NCBI GenBank assembly: GCA_012295275.1
Contig: CM022670.1
Location: 24,495,755-24,559,754, forward strand
Origin: Chrysomallon squamiferum
Lineage: Eukaryota; Mollusca; Gastropoda; Neomphalida; Peltospiridae
Reading direction: 5' to 3'
DNA: 64,000 nt
The notes beneath the pieces are model-generated. The model was not told the origin of the DNA. It did not search any database and saw only the letters and a list, made by a program, of their open reading frames with translations. Below are positions 13,428-25,834 of the stretch, in pieces (position 1 is the first letter of the stretch; each line of letters starts with the position of its first letter). The position numbers were made by a program, and so were the translations under genes.

Positions 13428-14397
13428 TAATAATAAATTAATATCGACAACGATTACGATAATAACGAAGATAATGCTAATAATTATGATGATGTTACGA
13501 CTATCTCTACGACTATCAGTCATCACCATAAAACACTACCATCAGTGCTGCTATCTGACCCCTTTAGCTAATAATAACCATAATAAACTGTCACTGATTC
13601 CTCGAGACAATGTCTGACCAAACCCTACATCATCTGTGTCGTGTTCCACTATAAAAAAGAAAAAAAAGCAATCCACTCTGTCTGGGAGATGCGCCACGGT
13701 TTCAAATCAGCTTCCTGGTCCTTGGACATGATGGGTCTAGTAATTGTCCTCAGTTTATCAGAAGACGCTGCTCTGTTATAATATCACTGTTTCCTTCCTG
13801 CTGGTGCCGATTCAAACTGTCTGGATGCTGTTTGCTGGTTTACATGAGCGTCTATTTTGGCCAGCACGGTTATGTTAATGAAGAATGGATCAGTCGTGGA
13901 CACTGTTAGTGTTAGTGGTAGTGGTGGTGGAGGTGGAGGTGGTGATAGTGGTAGTAGTAGTAGGAATAGTAATGATGATGATGTCGATGATGAGATGAAA
14001 ATAATAATGAAGATAATAATTAGTTGTTACTATTATTAGCTTGGTTTTTTATTTTATTTTTATTTATTATTATTATTATATATTTTGGTTTTTTGGCAAG
14101 CTCCTAAAATTATTCATTCATTTTTCTTTCTTTTTTGCTGTTTATTGCTCTTTACTAACAACAATCAGTGGCATTCTAGACTTTAGCAACGACTCTTTTT
14201 CATTTTATTAATATGAACTGGTAAATGATATGTTACCACTAAGCAATATATCTAGTTCTATATTACAGATTTAGCATCAGTAACCTTTTGTCTTAAAAAA
14301 ACCTTCAGATTTCAATACTTACATAAACAAAACGTACTGTTTAACTACATTAGTACACCAAGATGATGACCGCACGGAACTCTTATCATTTGATTTA

Positions 14398-14404
14398 ACT
14401 CACC
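14398..14404 (-). promoter_or_regulatory. Splice donor of exon C
   Basis: Minus-strand CAG|GTGAGT, with the cut after 14404, matches the metazoan U1 donor consensus closely. It lies directly after a complete codon. Confidence 0.6.
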
Positions 14405-14661
14405 TGCAACAACGACGGTCTCCTTAGACTGTCCACGGAAATGGGATTCCGCGTCTCCAGACAGAACGAGACGCTTTTGCAAGGAGCGGGAGTGAACGAG
14501 AGAACTTCAGACGCGGAGAGTGGAAGCAGGTTGGGCGAGGCAGCGCTGGGCTGGAGGACCATGGGTGCCGAGCCTCTGCGGGAAACCTCCGGCGGTCTAA
14601 GAGCACTGCAAGTCGACGCCCGGCGGTTTTTACGAACAAGAGTTCCAGCTCGTCCCAGCAT
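14404..14661 (-). CDS. Exon C: putative alternative first coding exon (RRxSAP family), 86 codons
   Basis: Product not identified. The ATG at 14661 starts MLGRAGTLVRKNRR, differing from exon A at only two of these 14 residues. RRGSAP follows with Ser at residue 31. The rest is Pro/Ser-rich, with a KSVSF element at residues 62-66 that fits a loose PP1-docking RVxF pattern, and it ends SLRRPSLLQ. The 3' edge is a strong donor, CAG|GTGAGT, after a complete codon; the frame hits a stop two codons into the intron. The frame also extends eight codons upstream of this Met, but without an ATG and through a T-run, so I chose the Met that aligns with A and D. GC content is much higher than in the flanking sequence. 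Confidence 0.6.
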
Positions 14662-17600
14662 GACGACACAAAAAAACAACAACAACTGCTTGTTACGTTT
14701 TCCTAAAAGTTACGCTTGCTGAGCATCAATCTATAACTGTGTTGTAAGTACTGCTCGGAAACGATTTCGTTATGTCATTAGCAGCAGTTCTTGAATTTTG
14801 CCTGAATCATCCGCACGTCGTAATGATTTCTTTTTGAAATAAATGCATATACCAGTCTTTTCCTTTCGGTTTTTTTTTTTTTTTTTTTTTTTTTTTGTTA
14901 TTTTTATGAGGAAATTAAGAATTCTTTCTTATACGGCTAGTGACACATTTTAAAGTGATTTTAATTGCTTTCAACACAAGTCACTTCCGATTGTGACATC
15001 ATAATTGATTGTATTTTGTGGATTCTCATAAAACTTAGTAATTGCGTTAAGGTTGATGTTCTTCACTGCAAGAAGGCATTACGACATTTTAGCTGCATGT
15101 CAGATTAATACCTCTCATCGTCAAACCTGCTTCTTGCCCAGTCCAGGGTCGGAAACAAAAGCTCTGCAAATATCACTTTCTATCAGATTATATATTTCTG
15201 TCATGACATTAAGACGAGTCACGATGTTATAAAACACATCCTTCTTTCACGGAAAGAGACGTGACGCTAATTCCAATTCATCAAGTATACAGTTCCTGCA
15301 ACCTGATTAACACAGGTCCGTGTTTCTGAAGAGTCCCGGGTTTGACAAGCCGGAATCACTTTTTTCTTTTCAGCACAAGAAATAGACCTTAGGTTAATAA
15401 GTGTAGCAGACCTTTGAATATTGCAGTCACGACAGAAACCTTTTATATTTTATTTCAAACTTACGAAGATCGAAATTAAGTTTTCTTGAAAGATAAATCT
15501 ATTTTCTTTTAAATTCTCAGGGAATTAGTATTAGTTATTGGTTGTTTCTTTTGTTTTTTGTTTTTTTTTAAATAAAACTGTAACGTTATAACAATCAATA
15601 ACAAACTGGAATGTGTAGAATATAGCGAAAATTTCCTTTTTTTAAACCAACAGAACAGATCGTAATTATTTTAACAATGAAGTTCCAACCAGTCTCGTTC
15701 CTCTTGAATACTAATTAAAAAAAGATTCTTTTTTTGAACCTCTCCGTACACCTCCTATTGTAGAATTAATACAAAATGTTTTGAGAGAAGGATAATAATT
15801 TGGTATGTTTAAGTAAATATAGGGTATTATTCCAATATTTAGCAAGAACAATAATTGTTTCTTATATTCAAGTATTTAAGCTGCTGTTTGCTAAGATAAC
15901 TTGGGCTTTTAGAAACACAGTATGGTTTAAACATACTTTTAAATCTAAATTTCAGTTATTAAATTGGTGGTTCCTCTTATAAAATAAGTAAACGCAGATT
16001 CAAAAGTATACAAGAAAGGAGACAGCAAATGTGAAGTATTCAAATTTAAATACTATTAAGATAACTATAAAGGCTGTAATATTATCACTGTGACAACCAT
16101 AAAGTAAAAATCACCAAGAGAAGAAGACTTATATATAAATTCGTTTTCGAAAGCTTTTCCAAACAGCGCTTAAGAAAATTAACATTCAAAATTTGTCACC
16201 GTTTTTTCATAATATTTCGATATCCTTGAAAATATCCGTATCTTCAAATATCTAAAACTGCAGCAAGAAGACGTAAAATTCATTAAGTTAATAAGAAAAT
16301 GTATCTGCTAAAGGCACCATTAGTGGCTGTTGTTTTCGTACTATGCCACTGAATAATGGATTATCTTTTTTGTGCCGAGATTTTTTTGTTTATAATAAAT
16401 CACATATAAACAGTAATTTCTAAACACTGGAAACCAGCCAGGTGAGACCAGTAACTACTCAACATTTCATCACTCAAAATATCCTTAAACTTCCATAAAA
16501 TTGATTAATTTTTCTATTATCTAAATTTTCCAAACATTATTTTCAAAACAGAATTCTCATACAAAAGATACCCGACCTAAACGTCATCTGCAAGGAACAA
16601 TAGCCGATAAAGAAAAAAAAATCTCTTCAGCATTGGCATAAATATTATGTAACGACGCATGCGCAGATGCTAGGGAATCTGTACAGCATCGTACGAGACA
16701 CGTAGAAAAAAAGTCCTACGCAATCACTTTATTATTGATGATGCATTTTCCCAAATCATTTTATTTTCTAAACGGATAGAATTGTATCGACATATTGTAT
16801 TGGCAAGCATGACATAAAACAATTATCTCGACGCTTTCGACACGAAAGGGTTGCAGCCAGTTGACGCACACTGAGCAGAAAATTGTTCTTTCTCAACTCT
16901 TTAAGTAGCTTTTCTGCACAAACGAAAGACGGATTGTGTTTAGATTAACAATAACAAGAAAACAAGTCAAACGCTGCCATGAAAACAAATAAAGCGACGT
17001 TGTCACGTTAGCGTTCTTCGTAATTCACAGCAGGGAAATAAAAAATACTTCAGATGGAAAGAAATTAGACGTACAAGATGTGATGTGATATCTATACGTT
17101 TCCGTTTAGTTATTAAATAAAAATAAAGATAATAACAATAATGATAACAGTTCAATATCGACATTTTTGTACTTTAGTTAGATATCTAATTTTGCCTGTT
17201 TATTCTGCAATTTCGTGTTAAGTGTATTTCGGAATGTTTATTTTTATAATTTTATTATCTTTGTCTCTTTATCTTTTATTTCTGTTGCTTTTTGGCTCCG
17301 TTTAATTTTTCTTCATTACACTTTAATAACGTTAGTCACCTTCTGTCACGATCATTATTACTTTCTTCGTGTTTGTGTCATTTTCATTTTCTTAACAAGC
17401 CACAGGAGTCGATTCATCTTCCATTTTGAAAACCAAACCCATTATATGAGACTAATGTGTATTTGTTACTGTTTACTGTTCCTTAGCGTGTCGTTTAAAC
17501 CTTCAGAAATCTTGGCTTATGTAATAGATATGATTGTTACTAGTAGATGGTCATCACCATTAATTTTTAGTGTTAGCTAATATTGCCCCCAAAACCCCCC

Positions 17601-18954
17601 ACAAAAAAGACATAGATATTATATTGTTTGTTTATCACATGTGTGATTCTTGCTATTACTTTTTATCAACACTAAGGCTCATAGTCAGTAATAATAATCA
17701 TGCAAACATTCACATAAGATATAATATATATCAACGACGTTCTTCAGAGTGAAGTTTGAACTTCCAGTAAAACTGGTATACTTTGATATGAATATTGAAC
17801 GCTCAAGTAACAGTGGCAAAAGACAGATTATAACACGTGTTACAACTGACCAGTTTTTCTACGTTTAATAATACTGACCTATGAAAATAAGGAGACGTCA
17901 TGGCGCTACGTAGTCGTCGACGTATTTAAGATGTTTCGCAACGTGTGTTCTTTCCGGCGTGTCAGGAAAAGCTGACGTCGTGATGAAAATAACAGGTGAA
18001 AGTTCTGAATGATTTCGTCTACTCCATTCATTGCCAAAATTCCCCTGAGGCTGCCGGGCTTCAAATTTTCTTCGTTAATATTCCGAGCAATTATAGCTGT
18101 TCGTTAAAACTGCTAACTCCAGTGCCATACTAACGATTCAAAACGCAAAATTAAGTTTCTGAAGTAATTGTCATACAAAAACTGGATCAGGAAAATATCT
18201 AACATAAAAACTGGAATTATTTTTTTTTTTATTCGTTACTGAAACACTGTTAATTAATAAACGTATTACCGCTAAACATTTCTGAAATCTAAACTTTGAA
18301 AAAACCAAACCACCAGATACTGTAAAATAAAAATTCTACTGCTCTTCTTACTGAACAGATTTTTAAAAAAATTAGGAGAGAAACAGCAAGTAAATTACCA
18401 CAGGCCAGTAAATCATTGTTGTGGGCATCATAAAATAATAATGATTAAATCCTACAGAGTATTAATAAATGCAATCTTGTTAAATGAAGTTCTGGTTTTC
18501 TTTTTTCTTTTTCCTTTTTCTGCAAAAGCAGAGAAAAGAGAGTTGGCCAGTGAATTGTCTGTTAATTATCTCACAATGTTCCATGTGTTCTCAGTTCAGA
18601 AGATACTAACTGTTTGATAAAAACCACTGCGTCCATAAAGTAGTAACCACAACAAATTTTATGTTACAAAAAGATGTTGCAAAAGCTTATTTCCTTAGAC
18701 AAAGGACTTTCAGTTATAATCTTTTTTTTTTCTTTTTACTCTTCTTAGATTTTTAAAGTAATTCGATAGCAGTCAATTCCGTGGATTTTGAGTCTTGCAC
18801 GTAAAAAAGTACAGTTTATGCAATGGCAGTAGTGAAGTCGTTCTAGACTACTGAACACCAACAAGGTAAACAATATAAGAAAACTAAACCCCAACAAAAT
18901 ACTGAAGAAAAAAATAACGCTTCAGTGATTTCATTAACATCCGAAGAATAGCAC

Positions 18955-18964
18955 AGAGAGAGCG

Positions 18965-19047
<83 letters not shown>
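18955..19047. repeat. (GA)n microsatellite, about 93 bp
   Basis: GA dinucleotides with GAGC variants only at the left edge. Confidence 0.97.
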
Positions 19048-19050
<3 letters not shown>

Positions 19051-19340
19051 AACAGAATAGCACAACAGTTATAACGTGATCATTACGGTATCCTGGTTCT
19101 GATTACGTCATCTGCTGAAGAAGATATATTAACACATGCACTGAATGGTAACTAGGTGTGTAGATATGTAGGCAGATAGGTGGACGGATAGATAGACATG
19201 TTAAAGGTAACAGATTAAGTAATAAATATTACAATTCAAATTAAAGTAACAAATAAATTTATAAGGAATTTAACTAAAACAAATAAACGAAATGTTTTAA
19301 AAGGACAACAAAAAATGGTAAAACTTGAAAATATCAAATG

Positions 19341-19386
19341 AAAAAAAAAAAAAAAAAAAAAAAAAAAACAAAATTTCAAAAATAAA

Positions 19387-19420
<34 letters not shown>
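19341..19420. repeat. Twin poly-A tracts
   Basis: A runs at 19,341-19,368 and 19,389-19,420, separated by about 20 bases. Confidence 0.9.
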
Positions 19421-19423
<3 letters not shown>

Positions 19424-19983
19424 CAAACAACAAAAACAACAACAAAAAGGATAAATAAAAACAAACGAACAAAAAAAAAAACAGAGCATTCTTAATCTGT
19501 TCTACGTCTTCATTTCCAACATCAGTCGTACCTGTATCTTGTTTTTGTGAATAAAACGGATCTGAACTAACGTGTGTGTAGAAACGCAGTCGTATTAAAA
19601 TGTATCCGGGTTACATCTGGTGAAATATCAAGCTGCAAGGCCCACGCTAAACGATGTAAAATTGATTAGACACTGTAAGTTTAATTTCCTGATGACGACC
19701 AATTTCCTTTCATTCTGCCGTTCTCCACATCGATATAGTTTCTACGATCTGCACAGGAAAACAATTACTAGTGATATTTTAGCGAACCGGAGAGGTTATT
19801 AATAAAAACAATATAGTAATAAAAAATAAAAAAACGGTAGTTTTTCAGTTATTAAAAATATATATTACTGATGTTTAAGCTGATAAAACCAATTCAAGTT
19901 TGTACGAAGGCGTTCTGATTAATTTGCAGGCAACCACAGACACAGCATTTTCTTAAATATACTGTCTCTCCTTCTTTCATTTC

Positions 19984-19986
<3 letters not shown>

Positions 19987-20020
<34 letters not shown>
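19987..20020. repeat. (TA)n microsatellite
   Basis: Pure TA run. Confidence 0.95.
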
Positions 20021-20021
<1 letters not shown>

Positions 20022-20908
20022 GTACACACATATATATTGTTTTATATTATATTTAGACCGAATTTTCAAACTGTGTAACGTCTTTTAAAACAGAGCATAT
20101 TAATATTTTTTATACAGTTAACAAATCATAATTGCTTGTGCAATTGTCTTTTTGTAAAACAAATTTTTTGAAACAGATTGTATAATTCTTGTGAAAGTAA
20201 GAAATAAACATACAAACAAAGACTGAAGAAAGAAAAAACAAAACAAAACAACAACAACAACAACAACAAAAAAGAAGCAATTCACAAGACTGTTGTCCTT
20301 AATACCAAGAATCAGATACGGTTAATGATGTCATTTATATAAATAGTATTTATTAAATACAAATTATGGTTAACATACGTTTATATTTAACATTATAAGT
20401 CGGTATTTAAAAATATGTTTCATAGAGTTAAATAAATACATTGTCAATTTCCACAAATGTTTTAATATATATGTACAATACGAAGAATGATAACTGTTTA
20501 TAATCTGGTTAATTAACTTGTTATTATTTATATTAGATTTTTTTCTCGACACGAAGACGTAATGCTGTTTAATGATGTCAGCATTGTTAAATAATAAAAA
20601 ACAAACAGATAAATGTTACGATGTTTTTAGATGAAAACTAGAAATACTGTTGATCCTCTATTTCACGGACTAATTAGGGGAGAGCACCGGTCCGGAAAAT
20701 GCAAAAGAGGAGAAACCGCGAAATTAAACATTAACACTAAGATTTACCCGAAACATTAAACTTTAGAACACATAACAGCTGCATAATACAAAATAAAAGA
20801 CATAAAGACAATATAAAAAAATGTCATACAGTATATGTAAAGAAAAATGTACGGTTAGAGTGGGTGAAGTTTGTTAGGTTAGGATGGGTATGGGTACAAT
20901 TTTAAAAT

Positions 20909-20919
<11 letters not shown>

Positions 20920-20990
<71 letters not shown>
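20920..20990. repeat. (AG)n microsatellite, 71 bp
   Basis: Pure AG run. Confidence 0.97.
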
Positions 20991-20992
<2 letters not shown>

Positions 20993-21659
20993 GAAATGTA
21001 AAATTATTTATTTATTCAGTTTTATTTATTTATTTAATCATATCAGCCATTTATTTTTCCAGTTTTATTTATTTATTTATCTATCAGCCATTTATTTGTA
21101 TTAGTAATGGAATTTCTCTAAAGAAATAGAACGTGGAAACTGCCTGAAACAAGTAACAGAGATATTAATTATAAGATTTTCTTTGTGAAATAAGCCGCAG
21201 GAAGCAGATTCGTGTAATCTTAGTGCTGTGTTCTTCACCTTGGCTCTTTATTATTCCCGTTTTCCCATTTGTTTGCTTTAGGAGATTATCATGATGATTA
21301 ACATTTATTAAGTGTTGACGTACTCACAAAAAAACAACAACAACTACAACAGAAACCATTCCTATTTCCATTTAAAGCTACAGAGATTGATATAAGAAAC
21401 TGTTCTAAGCAAATATAAAAGCAATCAGTTTATTTTATAGTGAAAACAGACCGCGTTAAGCTTGACTGATGTTTGTCAATGGGTTTTTGAAGATCAGTAT
21501 TCAAGATCTGAAACGAAGATTCTTTTAATTGCAGCTTCTAGTTAAAAGAAACTGTATATATATTCTGATTTAGTTCAGTAGTGTTTTGATTTATTCATTT
21601 AAATGTCTCTATTGCTTAGAATTCACCTACTCTGGGTGTTTTTTTGCTTTACACTCAAC

Positions 21660-21800
21660 ATACATACATACAATATTATACATACACATACATACATACA
21701 CACATACATACATACATACATACATACATACATACATACATACATACATACATACATACATACATACATACATACATACATACATACATACATACATACA

Positions 21801-21834
<34 letters not shown>

Positions 21835-21855
21835 CATATATATATACACACACAC
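21660..21855. repeat. (ACAT)n array
   Basis: Near-pure ACAT from about 21,703 to 21,830 with variant borders and a short (AC)n at the right. All six-frame open frames here (Tyr-Ile-His or Met-Tyr-Val-Cys repeats) are artefacts. Confidence 0.97.
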
Positions 21856-23409
21856 ACACACATCTTTGTTTTACTTCAATCAGTGCAGAAAGCAAAGTTA
21901 CATTCGATTGGAAAGTTTTCTGAATAATGCATATTGTCTCGAAAGGTCAGTAGGGCGGACCACTTAAACCATAAGCAGTGTATAAGCTGAAGATTGCCTA
22001 TTTTAAATTATTAATCTACAATTAACGTCTGCAGTCTGGCTCAGTACAGTGTCTGGTCATAAGTAATTAACGTTCAGGCAGGCGCTTGAAATACATAAGA
22101 TTATTTATGCATATGCTTGAGAATTAGTTTCTGTGATATATGTATATGTGTACAATAATTAAAATACATGTTGTATCGGTTGAGAGAGAAAGAAAGAGAG
22201 CAAGAGAGAGAGAGGGAGGCAGAGGTAGACAGCAGCAGAGAAACAAGAAACTAAACAGCAACATGAACACGTCTTCGTGAGAGAGTGACCGTCATACACA
22301 AAAAGACTTACACCAAGACGCTTATTGATCCGGTAAACCTCGCACTGACGTTGGTAACGGTGTTTCATTTTACCCAGTCATATTCGGTTCAGTTCATCAA
22401 AGCCGATTAATCAGCGCGTAATAACTCGATCATGCAGAATATAACAAGACAAATGCAGGAAGGTTATTTCAGAGGTATTTCAGTCGCGGTTACCAGATAA
22501 TGGACAACTGCTAGAAGTGCCAGAAAACCCGTGTCATGAAAGCTTAGAGCTTCCTTTCTTTTTTTTTTTTTTTAAATTATGTATGGAACTGTCAATAACT
22601 GGTTTGAACGCGAGGTGATAGTGGTCGTTTGGGTTACGCGAAGTGTCAACAAAGCAGATAATACGTTTTTGGAAAAAGTGAAGCAGAAAAAAATAATTAA
22701 TGATCGTCTGAATTCTTATTTCATTTTGACGTTAAATTTTAAGGATGGATAAGAATAGATTTTATTTCTTTCAGTCTTGCTTTTCAATTATGTCTTTTAT
22801 TCGGTCTTGCATAATTCCTATTTTTCTTTCTCTCTTTCGTTTCATTCCTTTTCTGCCTTTCTTTCATTTTTTTTTTTCTAACTTTTTATCATTCTTTGTG
22901 CCACATTCATTCGGGGAAAGAAAAAAAAAAAAAAAACAATTATACTTTCATTTTAATCTTCGTTTTTTTTATTTGTACCATACTTTCATTCATTCATTCA
23001 TTTATTATTCCTTTCTAAATTCTTATTTCTATATTACGTTCAAAATCTGGAACAATCAAGAAATTAATGTACGCTTGATAAGATATTCACACGAAAGAGT
23101 GAACTATTTAAAAAATAATAAAAAATGTAATCACGTGACTACAGACGCAGATGAAAGAAAGTATAATGAGTTTGCGCTATCAGGATAATTTACTGATTTA
23201 ACTTGAACTAGTCAGATGTTAAGACTTTTTAACATGGAATATATGATTCATGTCTGATCTAATGTAGCATAAAAAGTGAAGTAATGATAAAATTAAAAGT
23301 AGATTCTTCATAAAATACGAGAGATGGATCAAGATTAAATATGAGATTAAATGTTGCTATGCAAGTACTGCTGCTGCTGACGGTGTCATAACTACAACAA
23401 CAACATATA

Positions 23410-23522
23410 GCAGTAATACTGCAACTACTACAGTTACTTAAGAGTAATTACAATAATTACTACTACTACTATTTCTACTACCACTACTACTACTACTACT
23501 ATTACTCCTGCTACTACTGCTA
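23410..23522. repeat. Imperfect (CTA)n field
   Basis: CTA triplets with many interruptions, followed by a short (AAAT)n at 23,525-23,550. Confidence 0.8.
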
Positions 23523-24128
23523 CATAAATAAATAAATAAATAAATAAAATATTTTATAATCAAATACAAGATAAATATATTTTATAAATCACTTAAAACA
23601 GTCGTATAAAATCACTTTTTTGCGATGTCTACAAAAAAATCCAGTTTAGAGATAACAAATTTTCCCTTTCGTGCTCGGTTTGATATCGGCTGTTTAAGGG
23701 CGCTTTAAAATATCTCTTTCAAATACTTAAAAGGTTTCCATGGTGGCAAATAAGACGCGAATCTAACTCGCAATAAACTAAAATCATTGCTTCTGACCTT
23801 CTGTAGGGAAATAGAGAATCTTTTGACAATCTTCGCGCGTACACTGAACAAATATCAAAGGAATGCTGTGTGTATTGGCTGTGTGTATTGGCTGTTTGTA
23901 TTTTTAATGTCTTCTTCCCTTTGTCATCTTGGTTATATATTTTACAGAATAAACTATATGTAATTTAAGAGTTTATCTGGGGTTTTAAAATATGCCAATA
24001 ATTAGGTTCGAATGCACGTTCTAAAGTAATATGATGAGAAATACACTTACATATACGCCTGCATACATACATACATTCACACACATATTCATAAATACAT
24101 AGATACTTACATATTCATACATACGTCC

Positions 24129-24161
24129 ATACATACATACATACATACATACATACATACA

Positions 24162-24232
<71 letters not shown>
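24129..24232. repeat. (ATAC)n then (AT)n
   Basis: ATAC run to about 24,189, and AT dinucleotides at 24,205-24,232. Confidence 0.95.
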
Positions 24233-24236
<4 letters not shown>

Positions 24237-24575
24237 CCGTACAGTATAAATATCAAGCAAATGTGGAACTACAGGCAAACGGACATGTACAAACACCTCA
24301 AATGAAAATAAGGAGTAATTTGATTTAAAAAAACACACGTATAATAATATTTTTCATGAACTAACAGAAATATTCAAAACGTTAAATATTAAAGAAAACA
24401 GTATGTTTTCCGTCACTAGTTTCTACAATGAAATATAATGAGTTCATAAATATTGAATAAAATCCTGAACATTAACAAAAATATTTATTGATATTTCACT
24501 TTCTTTCGCTTTTATCTCCATTAGTTTCATTATAAAAATAATTGGAAAAATGAAGAAAAAATATAATAATAAAAA

Positions 24576-24577
<2 letters not shown>

Positions 24578-24639
<62 letters not shown>

Positions 24640-24660
24640 TATTATTATTATTATTATTAT
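24578..24660. repeat. (AAT)n meeting (ATT)n head to head
   Basis: AAT triplets switch to the complementary ATT phase at about 24,640, making a palindrome with arms of about 20 bp. Confidence 0.85.
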
Positions 24661-25220
24661 AATAAAAATAAATAAATAAAACGAAAAACGTTAGAGAGAC
24701 AAAAAAAGAGAAACATTATCATCCATAAGGAAGCAAACATTAAAATACCAAGATCTTCAATGCTAATTTAATAACGAATTCAGTCTTTCTTTTTCTAGCA
24801 CACACACGCACACGCACACACATTCACTTTATTGTTCAAGGAACCTTTTACAATTATTAATAATCTGCTGCAAAGTTAATAATAATAGCCCCCAAAAACC
24901 CTAACAAGAAAACAACACAAAACCCCCACCACAAACATACAAGAACAAAAGAAATAAATAAACTAGAATAAATAAATGTAAAGTAAATAAATGAATGAAT
25001 GAATGAATAAATAAATAAATAAATAAAATGACGCAAAATGAAAACAAAACAATAACAGATATAACCATTCATAGATACAAAACAGTATGACAAACAATTA
25101 AAAATGAAATCCTTGAAAATATGTAAAAATTAGAACCGTAACAGTAACAGCAACAATAACAACGACAACAAACGGTAACAGTTATTACAACAGCAACAAC
25201 AGCGTTGATAATAATAACAA

Positions 25221-25221
25221 C

Positions 25222-25251
<30 letters not shown>
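25221..25251. repeat. (AAT)n microsatellite
   Basis: Pure AAT run, with diverged CAA/AAC triplets to its left. Confidence 0.9.
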
Positions 25252-25252
<1 letters not shown>

Positions 25253-25540
25253 TTTGAGATTATGGGAAGTTAATGCCGTTATCCCTTTCATTGTATTATC
25301 TGAAAATTAGTTTTCAGTGATGACGCAAATAGTAGCATGTTTTGCACACGAATCATTATTAGTATCTCTCTCCTAAGATTATATGGACATAATTAAACAG
25401 TTTATTTCCAAATGTTTTTTTTTTTTTTTTTTTCTAGCCAATGTAAACTCGTCTTGGCTGTACACATGTGCCTCCTGGATTAAGAAATGCAGATTAATCT
25501 GACACACACAACTGAAACTACTCTAAACTGAATTGAAAAA

Positions 25541-25547
25541 ACTTACC
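25541..25547 (-). promoter_or_regulatory. Splice donor of exon D
   Basis: Minus-strand GTG|GTAAGT, with the cut after 25547. The intronic hexamer is perfect, and the phase is the same as in exons B and C. Confidence 0.6.
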
Positions 25548-25834
25548 ACTTTTACAGCTTTCAAAGAGATACATTCACCGATTCTTACACTAGGGACAAG
25601 AGATGTGCTGTTGGCGTTGATCTGCGGCGCCGGTTCCACATTGAGAGATTTCGATGACGTAGGGTGGTCCTGTGATGAGCAAAACTTTCCTGCCAAATTC
25701 GAATCCGATTTAAACACCGGAAGTGTCATCGGCGGGTTTAGAACTGGCGCCGAACATCTTCGCGTCGTCTGTTTGTAGTTGGACGACTGCCGACGTCTGT
25801 TCTTCCTGATAGTAGTAGGTTTCCGAGACAACAT
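25547..25834 (-). CDS. Exon D: putative alternative first coding exon (RRxSAP family), 96 codons
   Basis: Product not identified. The ATG at 25834 starts MLSRKPTTIRKNRRR, in ungapped register with A, B and C. RRCSAP follows with Ser at residue 28. The remaining part is Ser/Asn/Pro-rich, without a predicted membrane segment, and ends ISLKAVKV. The donor is GTG|GTAAGT, again phase 0; the frame stops seven codons into the intron. The frame also extends 14 codons upstream without an ATG. No pyrimidine-AG acceptor precedes the Met. This is the rightmost member I found, so a transcript starting here would have to splice over at least 25.5 kb to reach shared exons left of the window. Confidence 0.6.

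Larger units (their letters stand above)
7847..14403. other. Noncoding stretch between exons B and C
   Basis: No gene recognised. It holds a GC-richer, non-repetitive block at about 8,340-8,660 and a SINE candidate at 10,171. It also holds the (TG)n/GA-rich tract near 8,905-8,980 and the trinucleotide fields near 12.4 and 13.4 kb. Open frames here are either low complexity or without recognisable motifs. Confidence 0.5.
14662..25546. other. Noncoding stretch between exons C and D
   Basis: No gene seen. It has poly-T at 14,870-14,896, a CpG-rich patch near 17,890-17,990, and the arrays listed separately. The rest is AT-rich and featureless to me. Confidence 0.5.

Noticed and set aside
20646-20720. 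Possible DNA-transposon end (GTTGATCCTCTATTTCACGG)
   Set aside because: It resembles a terminal repeat, but no convincing inverted partner or target duplication was found.
21586-21967. Several overlapping 60-113 residue open frames
   Set aside because: All are translations of the (ACAT)n array.
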